A stretch of DNA of 64,000 bases from Streptomyces sp. NBC_00414 (GCF_036038375.1 NZ_CP107935.1:868001-932000); one strand, 5' to 3'. Shown: positions 40,128-49,303, counted from the stretch's first letter. Numbers and translations: made by a program. The notes: generated from the letters alone by a model not told the origin.

Positions 40128-41282
40128 TCAGGCCCCTGTACTGGCTCCGGTCGTGTCCTTGTCCAGGTGGGCCGGGTCCCCCGAACCCTCCTTGGCGAGA
40201 GCCTTGTTGCGGCGCACGGAGGACAGGAAGGACCAGCCGATCAGGATCACTCCGATGAGGCCGGTGATCACCTCGTTGATCTCGTACTGGATGGTGACGA
40301 GGAGGATGACGGACAGGGCGCCGATCGCGTAGTGGGCGCCGTGCTCCAGGTAGACGTAGTCGTCGAGGGTGCCCTGGCGGACCAGGTAGACGGTGAGCGA
40401 ACGGACGTACATCGCGCCGGTGCCCAGGCCCAGTGCCATCACGACGATGTCGTTGGTGATGGCGAAGGCGCCGATCACGCCGTCGAAGGAGAAGGACGCG
40501 TCCAGGACTTCGAGGTACAGGAACATGAAGAACGCGGCCTTGCCGGCCAGGGCGACCGCCGACCGGGGCCTGCCGGTGCGTTCGGCCTCGCCCTGCTCCT
40601 CCAGCTCGCGTTCCTCGTCCTCTTCGATCCGGTTCTCGAAGTGGCCCGAGAGACCGCCCACGATCATGTAGGTGACCAGTCCCGCGATACCGGAGAGAAG
40701 GACCGTCTCCGCCTTGTCGGCGTGCACGCCACCGTGCTGGTGGGCATGGGCCGCGAAGGTCAGGGAGGAGATCAGCAGCACGATCAGGGCGATGCAGACC
40801 GACAGCATGTCGACCTTGCCGAGCTTGGCGAGCGGGCGCTCCAGCCAGCCGAGCCACTTGATGTCCCGGTCCTCGAAGATGAAGTCGAGGAAGATCATCA
40901 GCAGGAAGATGCCACCGAAGGCGGCGATCGACGGGTGGGCGTCGGTCACCAGTTGCTGGTAGCGGTCCTTGTCCGTGAGGGCGAGGTCGACGGCCTCGAT
41001 CGGGCCCATGGAGGCGCTGACCGCCACGATGACGACGGGGAAGACCAGTCGCATGCCGAACACGGCGATGAGGACACCCACGGTGAGGAAGATCTTCTGC
41101 CAGAAGGCATTCATCTTCTTCAGGATTCCGGCGTTGACCACCGCGTTGTCGAACGACAGGGAAATCTCAAGGACGGCGAGGATCGCCACGAGGCCGAAGG
41201 CGGTCCACCCCCCGTAGAAGACCGCTGCGACCAGGGCGAGCGCGGTGACCGCGAACGACCAGCCGAAGGTTTTCAGAAGCAC
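40128..41282 (-). CDS. DUF475/TerC-like integral membrane protein
   Basis: 384 residues with about nine transmembrane helices in two related halves. Each half has the TerC-superfamily acidic motif: LEISLSFDNAVVNA near residue 41 and LEVLDASFSFDGVIGAF near 265. An acidic cytosolic loop (ENRIEEDEERELEEQGE) separates the halves. This is the DUF475 branch of the TerC/Alx metal-ion exporter superfamily, linked to tellurite/stress (ter) systems and manganese export. The start is GTG 41282. A TerB homologue lies 6 kb away. Confidence 0.92.
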   Translation of the reverse strand: MLLKTFGWSFAVTALALVAAVFYGGWTAFGLVAILAVLEISLSFDNAVVNAGILKKMNAFWQKIFLTVGVLIAVFGMRLVFPVVIVAVSASMGPIEAVDLALTDKDRYQQLVTDAHPSIAAFGGIFLLMIFLDFIFEDRDIKWLGWLERPLAKLGKVDMLSVCIALIVLLISSLTFAAHAHQHGGVHADKAETVLLSGIAGLVTYMIVGGLSGHFENRIEEDEERELEEQGEAERTGRPRSAVALAGKAAFFMFLYLEVLDASFSFDGVIGAFAITNDIVVMALGLGTGAMYVRSLTVYLVRQGTLDDYVYLEHGAHYAIGALSVILLVTIQYEINEVITGLIGVILIGWSFLSSVRRNKALAKEGSGDPAHLDKDTTGASTGA

Positions 41283-41302
41283 TGGTTACCCCATCGTGTG
41301 GT

Positions 41303-41319
41303 GGGGGCCCTGGGCCCCC
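41303..41319. repeat. GGGGGCCC/GGGCCCCC inverted repeat upstream of the DUF475 gene
   Basis: GGGGG, a CCCTGGG loop and CCCCC give a short G/C hairpin about 20 bp upstream of the DUF475 start, in the leader or promoter. It is followed on the plus strand by a non-coding GC-rich spacer up to the GH13 stop at 41542, in which I see nothing else. Confidence 0.35.
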
Positions 41320-41541
41320 GTGGTGCAGTCGTGTGGTTGGCGGTGTCCGTGTGGTGCGTGGGAGGTGACGGCCACGTCGATGGTACCCACGGAGTCTTGC
41401 CGCTCCTGCGGAGATTCGTGTCCGGAGCTGTGTTGCCGTGATCCTGAGTCCTGTCGCTGTGATCCGGAGCCCTGCCGGTGTGATGGTGGTCGTCCAGGGC
41501 GGCGCCGTCGCGGACGGCGCCGCCCTGGACGAGGCCACGGT

Positions 41542-43254
41542 TCAGGCCCGGTGCCGGTCGACGACGACCCTTTCCGGATCGTCCGCCGGGGTGCCGACGC
41601 GCAGCCACCGGTATCCGTAGGCGGGAAGTGCGACACGGAACAGGCCGTCGTCGGGCACGGTGAGACCGTCGTGCCCCTCGTCGAGCAGATCCGTCAGCCT
41701 CCCGCCGGGCCCGGCCTCGGACAGCCGCAGCCGTACGGTGACCGGCTCGTCGGCGAAGTTGTGCACGGCCAGGACCGTTCCGTCAGCGGTGCGGCCGACG
41801 TGCGCGAGGACCGCCCGCTCCCCTGTCTCCACCAGGCGGTGGTCGCCCCAGGCCAGCTCGGGGGCCTCCCGGTAGCGCTCGGCGAACAGCCGCATACGGC
41901 TCAGGAGTGAGCCCGGGTCGCGGCTCTGCTCGTACACGTTGACTTCCTGGCAGCCGAACGCGCCGTCCACCAGCGGGTTGGGGAACGTTTCCGGCCCGGC
42001 GACGGAGAAGCCCGCTCCCGCCTCCGGAGTCCACTGCATGGGTGTGCGTACGGCCTGGCGTCCCTCGGCCGCCAGGTTCTCGCCCATCCCGATCTCCTCG
42101 CCGTAGAAGAGCACGGGGGTGCCCGGCAGGGTGAACAGGAGGCTGTAGGCGAGTTCGACGCGGCGCCGGTCGCCGTCGACCATGGGCGGCAGCCTGCGGC
42201 GCAGCCCCCGGTCGTACAGCTGCATGTCCTTCTCGGGGCCGAAGGCCGCGAAGACCTCGGCCCGTTCGGCGTCGCTGAGCTTGTCGAGGGTCAGCTCGTC
42301 GTGGTTGCGCACGAACGTGGCCCACTGGGCGTCCCGCGGTGCGGCCGGGCGCTCCCCCAGCGCGGCGGCCAGCGGTCCGGCGTCCCCGCGCGCCATCGAC
42401 AGGTACATCTGCTGCATCCCGACGAAGTCGAAGCACATGGTGAGTTCGTCGCCGCGGTCCGAGTCGGGGTCGCCGAAGAACCGGGCGAGGCCGTCGTAGG
42501 GCAGGTTGACCTCGCCGAGCAGCACCGACTCGCCGTTGCGGCGGCCGAGGAAGGCGCGCAGGTCGGCGAGGTACTCGTGCGGGTCGGGCAGCGCCTGCGC
42601 GTCGGCCTGTCCGTCGGTCTCCAGCAGGAAGGGCACGGCGTCGACCCGGAAGCCGGACAGTCCGAGCTGCGTCCAGAAGCCCATGACGCGGGCTATCTCG
42701 TCGCGGACCGCGGGGTTGGCGACGTTGAGGTCGGGCTGCTGCTTGTAGAAGCGGTGCAGGTAGTACTGGCCGCTGCCCTTGTCGTACTCCCACAGGCTGT
42801 CCTCCGCGTCGGGGAAGACCACGCCCTCGGGGCCGTCCTCGGGCGGCTCGTCGGCCCAGACGTACCAGTCGCGGTGGGCGGAGTCCCGGCCGGAGCGGGC
42901 GTCCTTGAACCACGGGTGGTCCTCGGAGGTGTGGTTGACGACGAGGTCGGCGATCACCCGGATGCCGCGGTCCCGGGCGGTGCGGACGAACTCGGTGAAG
43001 TCGCCGAGGGTGCCCAGGCGCGGGTCGACGCCGTAGAAGTCGGTGATGTCGTATCCGTCGTCGCGTTCGCGGGTCGGATAGAACGGCATGAGCCACACGC
43101 AGGTGACTCCGAGGCGCACCAGGTGGTCGATCCGCTGGGTGAGTCCCGCGAAGTCGCCGATGCCGTCGCCGTTCCCGTCCTGGTAGGTCTCGACGTCCAG
43201 GCAGTACACGACGGCGTTCTTCCACCACAGGTCGGAGGTACGGGTCAGACGCAT
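41542..43254 (-). CDS. GH13 alpha-amylase/trehalose-synthase-like glycoside hydrolase
   Basis: 570 residues. A (beta/alpha)8 GH13 domain has nucleophile Asp205 (GFRVDAVPF), acid/base Glu248 (LLGEVNLP) and transition-state Asp319 (FVRNHDELTLD). A C-terminal beta domain starts from about 480. The sequence resembles the trehalose-synthase/maltosyltransferase-like GH13_16 group but is shorter than TreS-Pep2 fusions. There is no signal peptide, so it acts on intracellular glucans or disaccharides. Its start overlaps the end of the flavin oxidoreductase gene by 10 bp, so the two are coupled. Confidence 0.9.
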   Translation of the reverse strand: MRLTRTSDLWWKNAVVYCLDVETYQDGNGDGIGDFAGLTQRIDHLVRLGVTCVWLMPFYPTRERDDGYDITDFYGVDPRLGTLGDFTEFVRTARDRGIRVIADLVVNHTSEDHPWFKDARSGRDSAHRDWYVWADEPPEDGPEGVVFPDAEDSLWEYDKGSGQYYLHRFYKQQPDLNVANPAVRDEIARVMGFWTQLGLSGFRVDAVPFLLETDGQADAQALPDPHEYLADLRAFLGRRNGESVLLGEVNLPYDGLARFFGDPDSDRGDELTMCFDFVGMQQMYLSMARGDAGPLAAALGERPAAPRDAQWATFVRNHDELTLDKLSDAERAEVFAAFGPEKDMQLYDRGLRRRLPPMVDGDRRRVELAYSLLFTLPGTPVLFYGEEIGMGENLAAEGRQAVRTPMQWTPEAGAGFSVAGPETFPNPLVDGAFGCQEVNVYEQSRDPGSLLSRMRLFAERYREAPELAWGDHRLVETGERAVLAHVGRTADGTVLAVHNFADEPVTVRLRLSEAGPGGRLTDLLDEGHDGLTVPDDGLFRVALPAYGYRWLRVGTPADDPERVVVDRHRA

Positions 43255-44249
43255 CGGAACTCCTTCGCCGTGGCGGGCAGGGGGCGCGTGACGTCGAGCC
43301 GGGGCAGCACCTCGGCCGCGAACGCGTCGATGAACGGGCCCTGCGCACGGCCCACGTGGTGGAGCATCACGGCGTCGAAGCCCAGCTCTGCGTACTCCTG
43401 CAGCCAGGCGGTGTGCCGGCCCAGGTCGGAGGAGATGTTGACGCTGTCCGCCACCCGGTCGAGGGTGACGTGCTCACTGACGGTGTCGAAGAGTTCCGCC
43501 GAGTCCAGGTCCCAACTGGCCGGGGGCCCGTGCACGTTGGTGCGCCACTGGTCGTGCGCCAGCGCGGCGGCCTCTTCCTCGCTGGGGGCCCAGCTCAGAT
43601 GTACCTGGAGGTGCAGCGGGCCGCGGCCGCCCGCGTCGCGGTACGCGCCGACGATCTCGCGCAGTTGTTCCCGCGGGGCGTTGACCGTGATCAGGCCGTC
43701 CGCCCACTCGGCGCACCAGGCGGCGGTGGCCGTGCTGCAGGCGGCTCCGATCAGCGGCGGGACCTCGGGCGGCAGCGTCCACAGCCGGGCCCGGTCGACG
43801 GTCACCAGGCCGTCGTGGCTCACTTCCTCCCCCTGGAGGAGTGCGCGGATGATGTCGACGCACTCCCGCAGCCGCGCGTTGCGGAGGTCCTTTCGGGGCC
43901 AGCGCGCTCCGGTGATGTGCTCGTTGGAGGCCTCTCCGCTGCCGAGCGCCACCCAGAACCTGGCCGGGAACATGGCGGCGAGACTGGAGACGGCCTGGGC
44001 GACGATCGCGGGGTGGTAGCGCTGGCCCGGCGCGTTCACGACGCCGAACGGCACCTGGTCGGTGGCCTGGAGGGCGGCTCCGAGCCACGACCAGGCGAAT
44101 CCGGACTCGCCCTGGCGGACGCTCCAAGGGGAGAAGTGGTCCGAGCACATGGCGGCGGTGAAGCCCGCCCGTTCCGCGTGCACGACGGCGTCGAGCAGGT
44201 CCGCGGGTGGGACCTGCTCGTGCGAGGCGTGTAATCCATAGACAGTCAT
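43245..44249 (-). CDS. Luciferase-like (LLM) flavin oxidoreductase, TIGR03885-type
   Basis: 334 residues forming a bacterial-luciferase-like TIM barrel. It opens with YGLHASHEQVPPADLLDAV and contains CSDHFSPW and FWVALGSGEASNEHITG, resembling the F420/FMN-dependent TIGR03885/TIGR03557 groups. This type commonly sits next to trehalose-synthase-like GH13 genes, as here (10-bp overlap). The reaction is unknown. The pairing implies a role in alpha-glucan or trehalose metabolism under stress. Confidence 0.86.
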   Translation of the reverse strand: MTVYGLHASHEQVPPADLLDAVVHAERAGFTAAMCSDHFSPWSVRQGESGFAWSWLGAALQATDQVPFGVVNAPGQRYHPAIVAQAVSSLAAMFPARFWVALGSGEASNEHITGARWPRKDLRNARLRECVDIIRALLQGEEVSHDGLVTVDRARLWTLPPEVPPLIGAACSTATAAWCAEWADGLITVNAPREQLREIVGAYRDAGGRGPLHLQVHLSWAPSEEEAAALAHDQWRTNVHGPPASWDLDSAELFDTVSEHVTLDRVADSVNISSDLGRHTAWLQEYAELGFDAVMLHHVGRAQGPFIDAFAAEVLPRLDVTRPLPATAKEFRCV

Positions 44250-44418
44250 GCCACGCCGGGTACCCCTCGGACGCTCCCTCAGCGGAGAACAACCGGACGC
44301 ATCCGACGAATTGGCATGCCCCGCACCGCGGTTACGTCTCGCGAGCGCCCGAGTTCTGCGTCAGATCCTCCTCGTCAGCGACCTCGGGGTGAGCGCCTCA
44401 CCGGCCTCGGTACGGCCG

Positions 44419-45792
44419 TCACCCGGCCTCGGTGCGCTCCCGGATCTGCTCCTGGATCTGCTCCGGGGTCAGATACGCGTTCGTGTACTCGAAGTCCCGC
44501 AGCGTCGCGGGCGTACGCGACTGGAACCCGGTGCGTACGAAATCGTCGCCGGCCAGCGAGTTCAGCAGCCAGTTCGTCGCCACCCGGGCCTTCGCCACAT
44601 TGGTACGCAGCGCCGCCCAGTGGTATCCGCGGGCGGCGACCAGGGCGGGCACGCCGCGCAGCTCGATGCCGAGCGGCTTGGACACGGCGTCGAAGCCGCC
44701 CAGGTCGACGACGAGTCCCAGATCCTTGTGGACGTACGGCGTCATCGGCTGCCCGCGCAGCGACGCGATGACGTTGTCGGCGACGTGCTTGCCCTGGCGC
44801 ATCGCGTGCTGGGCGGTGGGCGGGCAGACGGCGCCCTCCACGTCCTTGGCCTCGTCCGGGACGGCGGCGGCGTCGCCGAGCGCGAAGACGCCGTCGTGGC
44901 CGCGCAGGGACATCTCCGAGCTGACCGCGAGGCGCCCCTTGATCGTCTCGGCGCCCAGGGTCGCGATGAGCGGGCTGGCCGCGACGCCGGCGGTCCAGAT
45001 CAGTGTGTGGGTCGGGATGACCCGGCCGTCGGTGAAGGTGACCTCTTCGGGGCCCGCCTTCTCGATGGACACGCCCAGCGAGACGTCGATGCCCCGCCTG
45101 CGCAGGATCTGCAGGGCGCTGTCGCCGAGTTTGTCGCCCAGTTCGGGCATCAGCTTCGGTGCGATGTCGATCAGATGCCACTTGATCAGCTTCGGGTCGA
45201 GCCTCGGGTAGCGCTTGACGGCGTTGTGCGTCAGGCGCTGCAGGCACGCGGCGGTCTCCGTACCCGCGTAGCCGCCGCCGACCACCACGAACTGGAGCCG
45301 GGCCGCGCGCTCGGCCTCGTCGTGGCTGGCGTCGGCGATGTCGAGCTGCGAGATCACGTGGTCACGGATGTACGCGGCCTCGGCGAGCGTCTTCATCCCG
45401 CGGGCGTTGTCGGCGAGGCCCGGGATGTCGAAGGTGCGGGTGACGCTGCCCGGGGCCAGCACGATCTGGTCGTACCGCTCGTTGACGATCTCGCCCGTGA
45501 TCTTGCGGACGACGCAGACCTTGGCCTTCACGTCCACCCCGATGGCACCGCCGGGAATGATGCGGGTGCGGTACCTGCGGCTGCGGCGCAGGGACACGGC
45601 GATCGACTGGGGGGTGAGCACCCCCGAGGCGACCTGCGGCAGCAGTGGCAGGTAGAGCTGGTACGAGAATGGTGTCACCAGCGCCAGGTCGGCCTCGTCG
45701 GGTCCCAGTTTGCGCTCCAGGCGGCGGACGCACTCCACTCCCGCGAAGCCCGCTCCCACCACCAAGATCTTCGGTCGTACCACGATGTTCAT
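44419..45792 (-). CDS. ndh: Type II NADH dehydrogenase
   Basis: 457 residues. Two dinucleotide-binding motifs are present: FAD GAGFAGVECVRRL near residue 13 and NADH GGGYAGTETAACL near 170. The family motifs FALGDAAAVPDE and CPPTAQHAMRQG follow, and a C-terminal membrane-anchoring amphipathic helix is present. It passes electrons from NADH to menaquinone without proton pumping. ATG 45792 gives the expected N-terminus; the frame could extend to 45855. It is monocistronic on the minus strand. Confidence 0.92.
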   Translation of the reverse strand: MNIVVRPKILVVGAGFAGVECVRRLERKLGPDEADLALVTPFSYQLYLPLLPQVASGVLTPQSIAVSLRRSRRYRTRIIPGGAIGVDVKAKVCVVRKITGEIVNERYDQIVLAPGSVTRTFDIPGLADNARGMKTLAEAAYIRDHVISQLDIADASHDEAERAARLQFVVVGGGYAGTETAACLQRLTHNAVKRYPRLDPKLIKWHLIDIAPKLMPELGDKLGDSALQILRRRGIDVSLGVSIEKAGPEEVTFTDGRVIPTHTLIWTAGVAASPLIATLGAETIKGRLAVSSEMSLRGHDGVFALGDAAAVPDEAKDVEGAVCPPTAQHAMRQGKHVADNVIASLRGQPMTPYVHKDLGLVVDLGGFDAVSKPLGIELRGVPALVAARGYHWAALRTNVAKARVATNWLLNSLAGDDFVRTGFQSRTPATLRDFEYTNAYLTPEQIQEQIRERTEAG

Positions 45793-45966
45793 CCCTTTCA
45801 CCGGCCGCGTACTGTCGGGCTTCCCCCACTCCCCTGTGCCCCCGAGTCTCCTCATCGCACATGGTGATCCCTCAACGAGACGAGCCGACGTACCTCCTCC
45901 GACCGGCGAGTCGGCCCCCGGAGGAGGAAGCGAGCCGGTTTCCGGGACGGGAAACCGGGACGTGGG

Positions 45967-46902
45967 TCAGTGGCCGTGGCCCTTGCGCAGCTGCTTCAGC
46001 ACGGCGCCGGCCATGGCCTCCTCGCCCTTGGCGTTGGGGTGTGCCGGGGCCGCGGGCGAGGCCGGCCGCAGCGGTTCGATCCAGCGGACCGACGGGGCCT
46101 TGCACATGTCGTGCCCGATCGTGGGCCCGTACGTGTCGACGTACTCTGCGCCGTTCAGCCGGGCCACCACGCGCATCATGAGGTTGAGGCGCTTGCCGGT
46201 GTCGCGCAGATAGGGGAAGTCCTTGGCCGCGAACGGTACGGAGGGGTAGCAGCCGCTGCCGTCGTCCGGCAGGAGATCCGGATAGCCGACGACGAGCACG
46301 CGCGCGTGCGGCGCCCTGGCGTGCACGGCCCGCAGTACGCGGGTGATCTTGGGGGCGGTTTCGAGGATCTTCAGCGTCAGCTGATCGGCGCCGGACGAGG
46401 TCGTGTAGTGGCGCTGGCACGGGTTCCCCGCGAGGTCCTGCGAACTCAGCTGCGCGCAGGTGCCGATGATGGAACTGAACCCGATGTCGTTGCCGCCGAT
46501 CTGGACCGTCACCAGGTCGGTGCCCCGCTGCAGGGCGTTGAGTTGCGGAGGGTTGGTCCCCTGGGCCTTCCACATGTGCTCGGTCGTGGCGCCGCCGCAG
46601 CTCACGTCCTTGAACGTGGACACTCTGCGCTCCGCTGCGACGAGTGAGGGGTAGTTGTGGTCGGAGCGCGCGCAGTTCGCGTCCACCTGCTTCGGGATGA
46701 GCGGTCCCGAGGTGTAGGAGTCGCCCAGGGCGGCGTAGTCCGTGCCCTTGCCGTGTCCGCCGCCGTGCCCGCCGCCGTGTGCCGCGACGGGTGCGCCGGA
46801 GGCGATGACGAGGGCGCAGCCGCTGACCGCCGCGGCCATGGCTCTGACCCGGCGGCGGTTCGACGTCTGCCTGTCGTACTGGGGCCGGGTGCGACGGTTC
46901 AT
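45967..46902 (-). CDS. Secreted SGNH/GDSL lipase-esterase
   Basis: 311 residues. An Arg-rich N-terminus is followed by a hydrophobic signal peptide (about 20-40) and a His/Gly-rich mature start (HGGGHGGGHGKG). The SGNH blocks are LGDSYTSGP (Ser nucleophile), GGATTEH, GGNDIGF and a C-terminal PAHPNAKG with the catalytic His. Six or more cysteines suggest disulfides, as in Streptomyces secreted lipases. The HGGGHGGGH tract could bind metal. ATG 46902 follows AGGGGG. The substrate is an extracellular ester or phospholipid. Confidence 0.9.
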   Translation of the reverse strand: MNRRTRPQYDRQTSNRRRVRAMAAAVSGCALVIASGAPVAAHGGGHGGGHGKGTDYAALGDSYTSGPLIPKQVDANCARSDHNYPSLVAAERRVSTFKDVSCGGATTEHMWKAQGTNPPQLNALQRGTDLVTVQIGGNDIGFSSIIGTCAQLSSQDLAGNPCQRHYTTSSGADQLTLKILETAPKITRVLRAVHARAPHARVLVVGYPDLLPDDGSGCYPSVPFAAKDFPYLRDTGKRLNLMMRVVARLNGAEYVDTYGPTIGHDMCKAPSVRWIEPLRPASPAAPAHPNAKGEEAMAGAVLKQLRKGHGH

Positions 46903-47000
46903 CGAAGTTCCCCCTGGGTCCGGGACGGCGCGTGACTGCCCTTGTATACCGGCCAGTTCACCCCGGGGACCAGAGGCGGGAAGCTCCCGTGTTGCCGTCG

Positions 47001-47117
47001 GCGGCGCCGTCGTGGCTGGTCGCGCAGTTCCCCGCGCCCCTTGGGGACGAATAGCTGGGGCGCAGCCCCGTTCTTCAGGGGCGCGGGGAACTGCGCGCTC
47101 GGCCACGACGGCGCCGC
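47001..47117. repeat. Large imperfect inverted repeat (about 41-bp arms) between TerB and the lipase
   Basis: The left arm 47001-47041 (GCGGCGCCGTCGTGGC, then GCGCAGTTCCCCGCGCCCC) pairs with the right arm 47077-47117 (GGGGCGCGGGGAACTGCGC, then GCCACGACGGCGCCGC). The centre holds a further small GGGG/CCCC hairpin. The GCGCAGTTCCCCGCGCCCC stem is a dispersed Streptomyces intergenic hairpin. It lies downstream of terB and can act as its terminator. Confidence 0.75.
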
Positions 47118-47159
47118 GGCCGAAACACGACCGAGCGGCGGCGGACCCGGCAGGGTCCG

Positions 47160-47723
47160 TCAGACGCCGAACTCCGTGGGCGAAAGCCCAAGCGCCACGC
47201 AGGCCTCACGAATGACCTGCTGCTCGGACGCCTCGAACTGCCCGTCGGCACCGGCGACCACCATGCCGGTCTGGACGACCGCGCGGGCCTCCGCCGGCTT
47301 CTTGGCCGCCTTGGCGATCTCCTTCAGCGCTTCGGCCTTGCCCTGTTCGAAGTTGGCCGTGAACCGGTCCACGTGCTGGGCGAAGCGCTGACGGAGCTGG
47401 TCCGCCGGGAAGTTCTGCAGGACCTCGTTCGAGACGATCAGCTCCTCCACGCGCTGCCTCTCCGCCGGGTCCACATGCCCGTCGGCCGCGGCCACCAGCG
47501 CGCACATCGCCATGCTGGCGTCCCGGTAGGCGCCACTCTTCAGCTCGGCCTTCACCGACGCGAGCTGGGACTTGAACAGCCCGACCAGCTGAGCCTTGGA
47601 GCCACCGGAGGAACCGCCGGACGAGCCGGGCGCATGGCCGCCCCGCTGCCCCTGCCCCGCCCCTCCCGTGCCGCTCCGGGACTGCTGGAGGTTCTTGGCC
47701 TGGTCCTTGAGCCGGTCAAACAT
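47160..47723 (-). CDS. TerB-family tellurite-resistance protein
   Basis: 187 residues. After a 42-residue flexible Gly/Ser/Gln-rich lead (starting MFDRLKDQAKNLQQ), a TerB domain covers about 45-185: helical with metal-site acidic residues in AAADGHVDPAERQRVEELI and VAGADGQFEASEQQVI. TerB binds divalent metal and works with TerC/TerD proteins in chemical-stress responses at the membrane. ATG 47723 is used. No other ter gene is adjacent, though a DUF475/TerC-like gene lies at 40.1-41.3 kb. Confidence 0.92.
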   Translation of the reverse strand: MFDRLKDQAKNLQQSRSGTGGAGQGQRGGHAPGSSGGSSGGSKAQLVGLFKSQLASVKAELKSGAYRDASMAMCALVAAADGHVDPAERQRVEELIVSNEVLQNFPADQLRQRFAQHVDRFTANFEQGKAEALKEIAKAAKKPAEARAVVQTGMVVAGADGQFEASEQQVIREACVALGLSPTEFGV

Positions 47724-47862
47724 CGCCACTACTGCCACCTCGGCTTCTGCTGATACCTGTGCACGGTCCGTCGGATGAACGACTGCCGCGTCCGGAGAGG
47801 TTCCCGATTGGCAAAGGTAACGTAAAAAGATCATGTGCAGGGCCGAGTTGGGCCAACCCGGT

Positions 47863-48420
47863 CTACCCCACCCGCGCCAGTACCGTCGTGCGGCCGCCCA
47901 GCGCCGCGGAGAACTGGTCCGTCACCTGGGCCAGTGCCTCGGCCGCGCCCGGAGCGACGGTCAGGGTGCCGTCCTCCCCGGCGGTGATGTCCTTGTCGAG
48001 CGTGAACCAGCCCTGGACGATGTGCGCGGCCCCCATGGAACTCAGGACCGGGCGCAGCGCGTAGTCGATGGCCAGGACGTGGGCCGTGCTGCCGCCGGTG
48101 GCGAGCGGCAGTACGGTCTTGCCGGCCAGCGCGTACTGCGGGAGCAGGTCCAGCAGGGACTTCAGCAGTCCCGAGTAGGCGGCCTTGTAGACGGGAGTGC
48201 CGATCACGACGCCGTCCACCTGGTCGAACAGTGCCGTGGCCTCGACGACGGCCGGGTGCCGGAAGTCGGCACCGAGCAGCGCCTCGGCGGGCAGCGTACG
48301 CACTTCCAGGGAGATGACGTCGTGGCCCTGTTCCCGGAGCCGGTCGTCCAGGTGACGCAGGAGTCGCGTGGTGCGGGAGGTGGCCGAAGGACTTCCGGAG
48401 ACGGACAGGATCGCGGCCAT
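47863..48420 (-). CDS. NADPH-dependent FMN reductase (SsuE-like)
   Basis: 185 residues with a flavodoxin-like NADPH:FMN reductase fold. The N-terminus is LSVSGSPSATSRTTRLL (FMN phosphate loop), with the active-site region VIGTPVYKAAYSGLLKSLLDLLP typical of SsuE/MsuE reductases. It supplies reduced FMN to the luciferase-type monooxygenases encoded upstream in the same operon. It is the last gene, 78 bp after the hydrolase. The intervening gap is low complexity (CGGGTCGGGCGG-type). Confidence 0.93.
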   Translation of the reverse strand: MAAILSVSGSPSATSRTTRLLRHLDDRLREQGHDVISLEVRTLPAEALLGADFRHPAVVEATALFDQVDGVVIGTPVYKAAYSGLLKSLLDLLPQYALAGKTVLPLATGGSTAHVLAIDYALRPVLSSMGAAHIVQGWFTLDKDITAGEDGTLTVAPGAAEALAQVTDQFSAALGGRTTVLARVG

Positions 48421-48498
48421 GAGGGGACCTTTCGGGATTCGGGGTTCAGGGTTCGGACGGGTCGGGCGGCGGGCGACGGGCAGCAGGCGGCGCCCAGC

Positions 48499-49302
48499 TC
48501 ACCAGGCGCTGGTCTCCACGGTGACCAGAGGCACCAGTTCGTTGCGCAGGGTCTCCAGGAAGGTGACGATCTCGGCCGCCACCGAGCGGTGCTGCAGGTC
48601 GTTCAGCACGTCGTGGTGGGCGCCGCGGACGGTCGACAGGCGGGCGCGGGGAAGGGACTTGGCCGTGCGGACGAGCGCCTCGTGGTCCGCGAGCGGATCG
48701 GTGTCGCCGACGAGGATCAGCGCCGGGACGTCGGCCTCGCTGTCGTAGGCCGCCGACAGCAGGGCCTCCGGCACAGCCTCGCCGAGTGCGCCTCGGCGTA
48801 CCTGGGCGTCGTCGGTGAGCCTGCCCCGGTGCGCGGGGCAGGCCGTGCGTACGTCGAGTTCGTCGTCCCAGGTACCGGCGACACCCACGGTGCCGGCGGT
48901 GTGGCCGGGTAGCCCGGCGAGTACGACGGCGTCCGGTCGCAGAGCGGTGGTGTCCACTGTGCCGAGGAGCGCGGCGACGGCGAGGGCCCCGGTGTCCGCG
49001 CCCACCAGCACGACCGGGCGGACGACGCCGTCCTCGGCCGCGGTCCCGTCAGCGGCGGCGGCCAGCCGGGCGCCGAGATCGGCCAGTTGACCGGCCAGGC
49101 CGGCGCCGTCGGCGTCGATGGCGGTGTCGATGCCGGTCCCGATGTCCGGGGCGTCGACGACACGGACGCGGTAGGCGTCGGCGGCGAGTCGCCTGCCCAG
49201 CCGGGTGTAGGTCTCGCGGGTCTCCCCCCTGCCGGGTACGACGATGACGGTGCCGCGCGTACGCAGGCCCTCGGGGCCGTGGTGGTCGGTGTATTCGGTC
49301 AT
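48499..49302 (-). CDS. Alpha/beta hydrolase of the sulfur operon
   Basis: 267 residues with an alpha/beta-hydrolase fold. It has oxyanion loop VPGRGETRETY and nucleophile-elbow position VGADTGALA, where the expected Ser of GxSxG is Asp. The acid is in LVGDTDPLADHE and the His in RGAHHDVL. The Asp nucleophile, if real, would suit dehalogenase or epoxide-hydrolase-like chemistry. It is preceded by the LLM monooxygenase with a 1-bp gap. Its role may be cleavage of an ester or intermediate released during desulfonation. Confidence 0.85.
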   Translation of the reverse strand: MTEYTDHHGPEGLRTRGTVIVVPGRGETRETYTRLGRRLAADAYRVRVVDAPDIGTGIDTAIDADGAGLAGQLADLGARLAAAADGTAAEDGVVRPVVLVGADTGALAVAALLGTVDTTALRPDAVVLAGLPGHTAGTVGVAGTWDDELDVRTACPAHRGRLTDDAQVRRGALGEAVPEALLSAAYDSEADVPALILVGDTDPLADHEALVRTAKSLPRARLSTVRGAHHDVLNDLQHRSVAAEIVTFLETLRNELVPLVTVETSAW

Positions 49303-49303
49303 T

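Noticed and set aside
38811..41441. Plus-strand 876-residue open frame opposite the MFS and DUF475 genes
   Set aside because: It runs antisense to two membrane-protein genes and across their gap, is His/Asp/Gln-rich with no domain, and is a codon-bias shadow.
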